Below, one piece after another: positions 14,553-15,684 of a stretch of 15,684 nucleotides of DNA. The DNA is taken from the NCBI GenBank assembly GCA_030526885.1, contig JAUNBV010000029.1, positions 1 through 15,684 of the forward strand, read 5' to 3'. Position 1 is the first letter of the stretch. The number at the start of each line of letters is the position of its first letter. Below the pieces are notes generated by a model. The model ran no database searches. It saw only the letters and a list, made by a program, of their open reading frames with translations, and was not told where the DNA came from. Source of the DNA: Syntrophomonadaceae bacterium. GTDB lineage: Bacteria; Bacillota; Syntrophomonadia; Syntrophomonadales; Syntrophomonadaceae. Both the position numbers and the translations under genes were made by a program.

Positions 14553-15647
14553 ATGATTGCATCGGCTCGTCATAACAGCCGGCTGGAATATTACCGGCAT
14601 CCCTTCGGGGCCGTCGCGGCAGGGGGCGCGGTGCGGCTGCGGCTGGAAATACTGAGCGAGTTCGAGGCGCAATGCTTTTTACACCTGCGCAGCCGCGAAG
14701 GCGGGGAGCAGTTGCTCCCGATGGAGTTGATCGACCGCATCTCGGCCCAGGGCCTGGGGCATCGCCTCTATGAATGCACCGTCACCCTGCCGGCGCAGCC
14801 CGGACTGATGTGGTATGATTTTGAGATTGACCACCGGGATAAATACTATTATTACGGCTGTGCCGAGGGCAGCGGCGGGGAAGGACGTCTGAGCACCGTT
14901 CCCCTGCACGGCTTTCAGATTACCGTCTATCATCCGTCCCCGGTGCCCGCCTGGTTCAAGCAGGCATTGGTATATCAGATTTTCCCCGACCGCTTTTTCC
15001 GCTCCCTGCCCGCGGGGCACTACCGCCCGGCCGGCAGCCGCCGCATATTGCACGCCGACTGGAACGACGTTCCCTTTTACAATCGGGACGAGAGCGGCGC
15101 CATTGAACGCTGGGACTTCTTTGGCGGCGACCTGCGGGGCATAATCGACAAGCTGCCCTACCTGGAGCAGTTGGGGGTGGACGCAATCTATCTCAATCCG
15201 GTGTTCCAGGCCGCCAGCAATCACCGGTACGATACCGGGGATTATCATCGTATCGATCCCGTGCTGGGCGATGAGGACGATTTGCGCTTGCTGTGCCAAA
15301 AGGCCGGTAAACTAGGGATAAGGATTATTCTGGACGGCGTGTTCGCCCACAGCGGCGATGACAGCGTGTATTTTAACCGCTACGGCAATTATCCCACCCT
15401 GGGGGCTTATCAGAGCCGGGGCTCCCATTACTATAACTGGTATAGCTTCGAGCAATGGCCCGAAACCTATAAGTGCTGGTGGGGAGTCAAATCCCTGCCG
15501 CGGCTGGACTGTACGCAGGACAGTTACCGCGACTTCATTTACCGCCGCCCCGACAGCGTGCTTAGGCATTGGATGGGTTGCGGAGTGAGCGGCTGGCGGC
15601 TGGACGTAGCCGATGAGCTGCCGGACGCGTTTGCTCTTGTTAGATAA
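14553..15647 (+). CDS. GH13 alpha-amylase/neopullulanase-like enzyme, truncated within the catalytic domain
   Basis: A 364-codon frame from ATG 14553 (GGGGGGCG about 9 nt upstream). Residues 10-125 form an N-terminal beta domain; from 136 the GH13 barrel begins (QALVYQIFPDRFF, GGDLRGIIDKLPYLEQLGVDAIYLNP, SNHRYDTGDY). Region I is DGVFAHSGDD (261-270) and region II GWRLDVADELPD contains nucleophile D351. Then the frame reads AFALVR and stops at TAA 15645-15647. Region III (the acid/base Glu), region IV (His-Asp) and the C-terminal beta domain are missing; full-length relatives have well over 550 residues. The sequence becomes AT-rich at about 15634-15640 and neither other frame clearly resumes the enzyme in the 37 remaining bases. 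The product should be inactive. Intact homologues hydrolyse alpha-glucans or maltodextrins, fitting glycogen turnover. Confidence 0.82.
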   Translation: MIASARHNSRLEYYRHPFGAVAAGGAVRLRLEILSEFEAQCFLHLRSREGGEQLLPMELIDRISAQGLGHRLYECTVTLPAQPGLMWYDFEIDHRDKYYYYGCAEGSGGEGRLSTVPLHGFQITVYHPSPVPAWFKQALVYQIFPDRFFRSLPAGHYRPAGSRRILHADWNDVPFYNRDESGAIERWDFFGGDLRGIIDKLPYLEQLGVDAIYLNPVFQAASNHRYDTGDYHRIDPVLGDEDDLRLLCQKAGKLGIRIILDGVFAHSGDDSVYFNRYGNYPTLGAYQSRGSHYYNWYSFEQWPETYKCWWGVKSLPRLDCTQDSYRDFIYRRPDSVLRHWMGCGVSGWRLDVADELPDAFALVR

Positions 15648-15684
15648 AGAAGCATTGAAAGAGTAAAAATTTTTGCCGTTCCTA
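15634..15684. other. AT-rich segment after the break in the GH13 gene
   Basis: From about 15634 the GC-rich coding pattern stops. The last 50 bases are AT-rich, hold stops in all three plus frames and contain the palindrome AAAAATTTTT (15666-15675). This could be the end of an insertion sequence or the edge of another rearrangement, but too little is visible to identify it. Confidence 0.4.

Noticed and set aside
15668..15681. A 12-base match between the right end (TTTTTGCCGTTC) and the minus strand near 4308-4319.
   Set aside because: Matches of this length are expected by chance several times in a window of this size, so it is not evidence of a shared mobile-element end.

Overview
The window looks like a chromosomal piece of a moderately GC-rich, probably anaerobic Firmicute (Clostridia or Negativicutes). 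The reasons are the strong purine-rich ribosome binding sites, a GlgC/GlgD pair, a small TIGR04086-like membrane protein, a LytS-type kinase paired with a SARP-like response regulator, and a RelB/DinJ antitoxin. This placement is inference; no rRNA or phylogenetic marker is present.

Left part (1-3440, minus strand): a LytS-type sensor kinase and its response regulator overlap by ATGA and are preceded by a near-consensus sigma-A promoter. Downstream on the same strand, after a 364-bp potentially structured gap, an exported glycine-rich repeat protein runs off the left edge of the window. The kinase-regulator pair may control that surface protein, but this is inferred only from position.

Middle (3440-4300): this stretch holds a large palindromic REP-like element, a strong terminator, and a toxin-antitoxin operon (minus strand) with a well-formed promoter and palindromic operator. 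The antitoxin is intact. The ParE/RelE-type toxin is broken, with an in-frame TAG at codon 10 and a lost C-terminus. Then come a small membrane protein (minus), a ZIP-family metal transporter (plus) and a YdcZ/DUF606 small membrane transporter (minus).

Right part (6180-14532, plus strand): a compact glycogen operon, glgB-glgP-glgC-glgD-glgA, ends in an excellent intrinsic terminator. GlgC makes ADP-glucose, GlgD is its catalytically degenerate partner, GlgA elongates the chain, GlgB branches it and GlgP removes glucose as glucose-1-phosphate, so one transcription unit carries both synthesis and breakdown. About 20 bp after the terminator begins a GH13 amylase/neopullulanase-like gene. It is cut off just after its catalytic nucleophile, where the sequence becomes AT-rich and stops appear, suggesting disruption by an insertion or rearrangement (or a misjoin).

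I see no CRISPR array, tRNA, rRNA, complete insertion sequence or clearly new multi-gene system. The most unusual points are the dead toxin with a live antitoxin, the REP-like palindrome, the structured leader before the repeat protein, and the interrupted GH13 gene.
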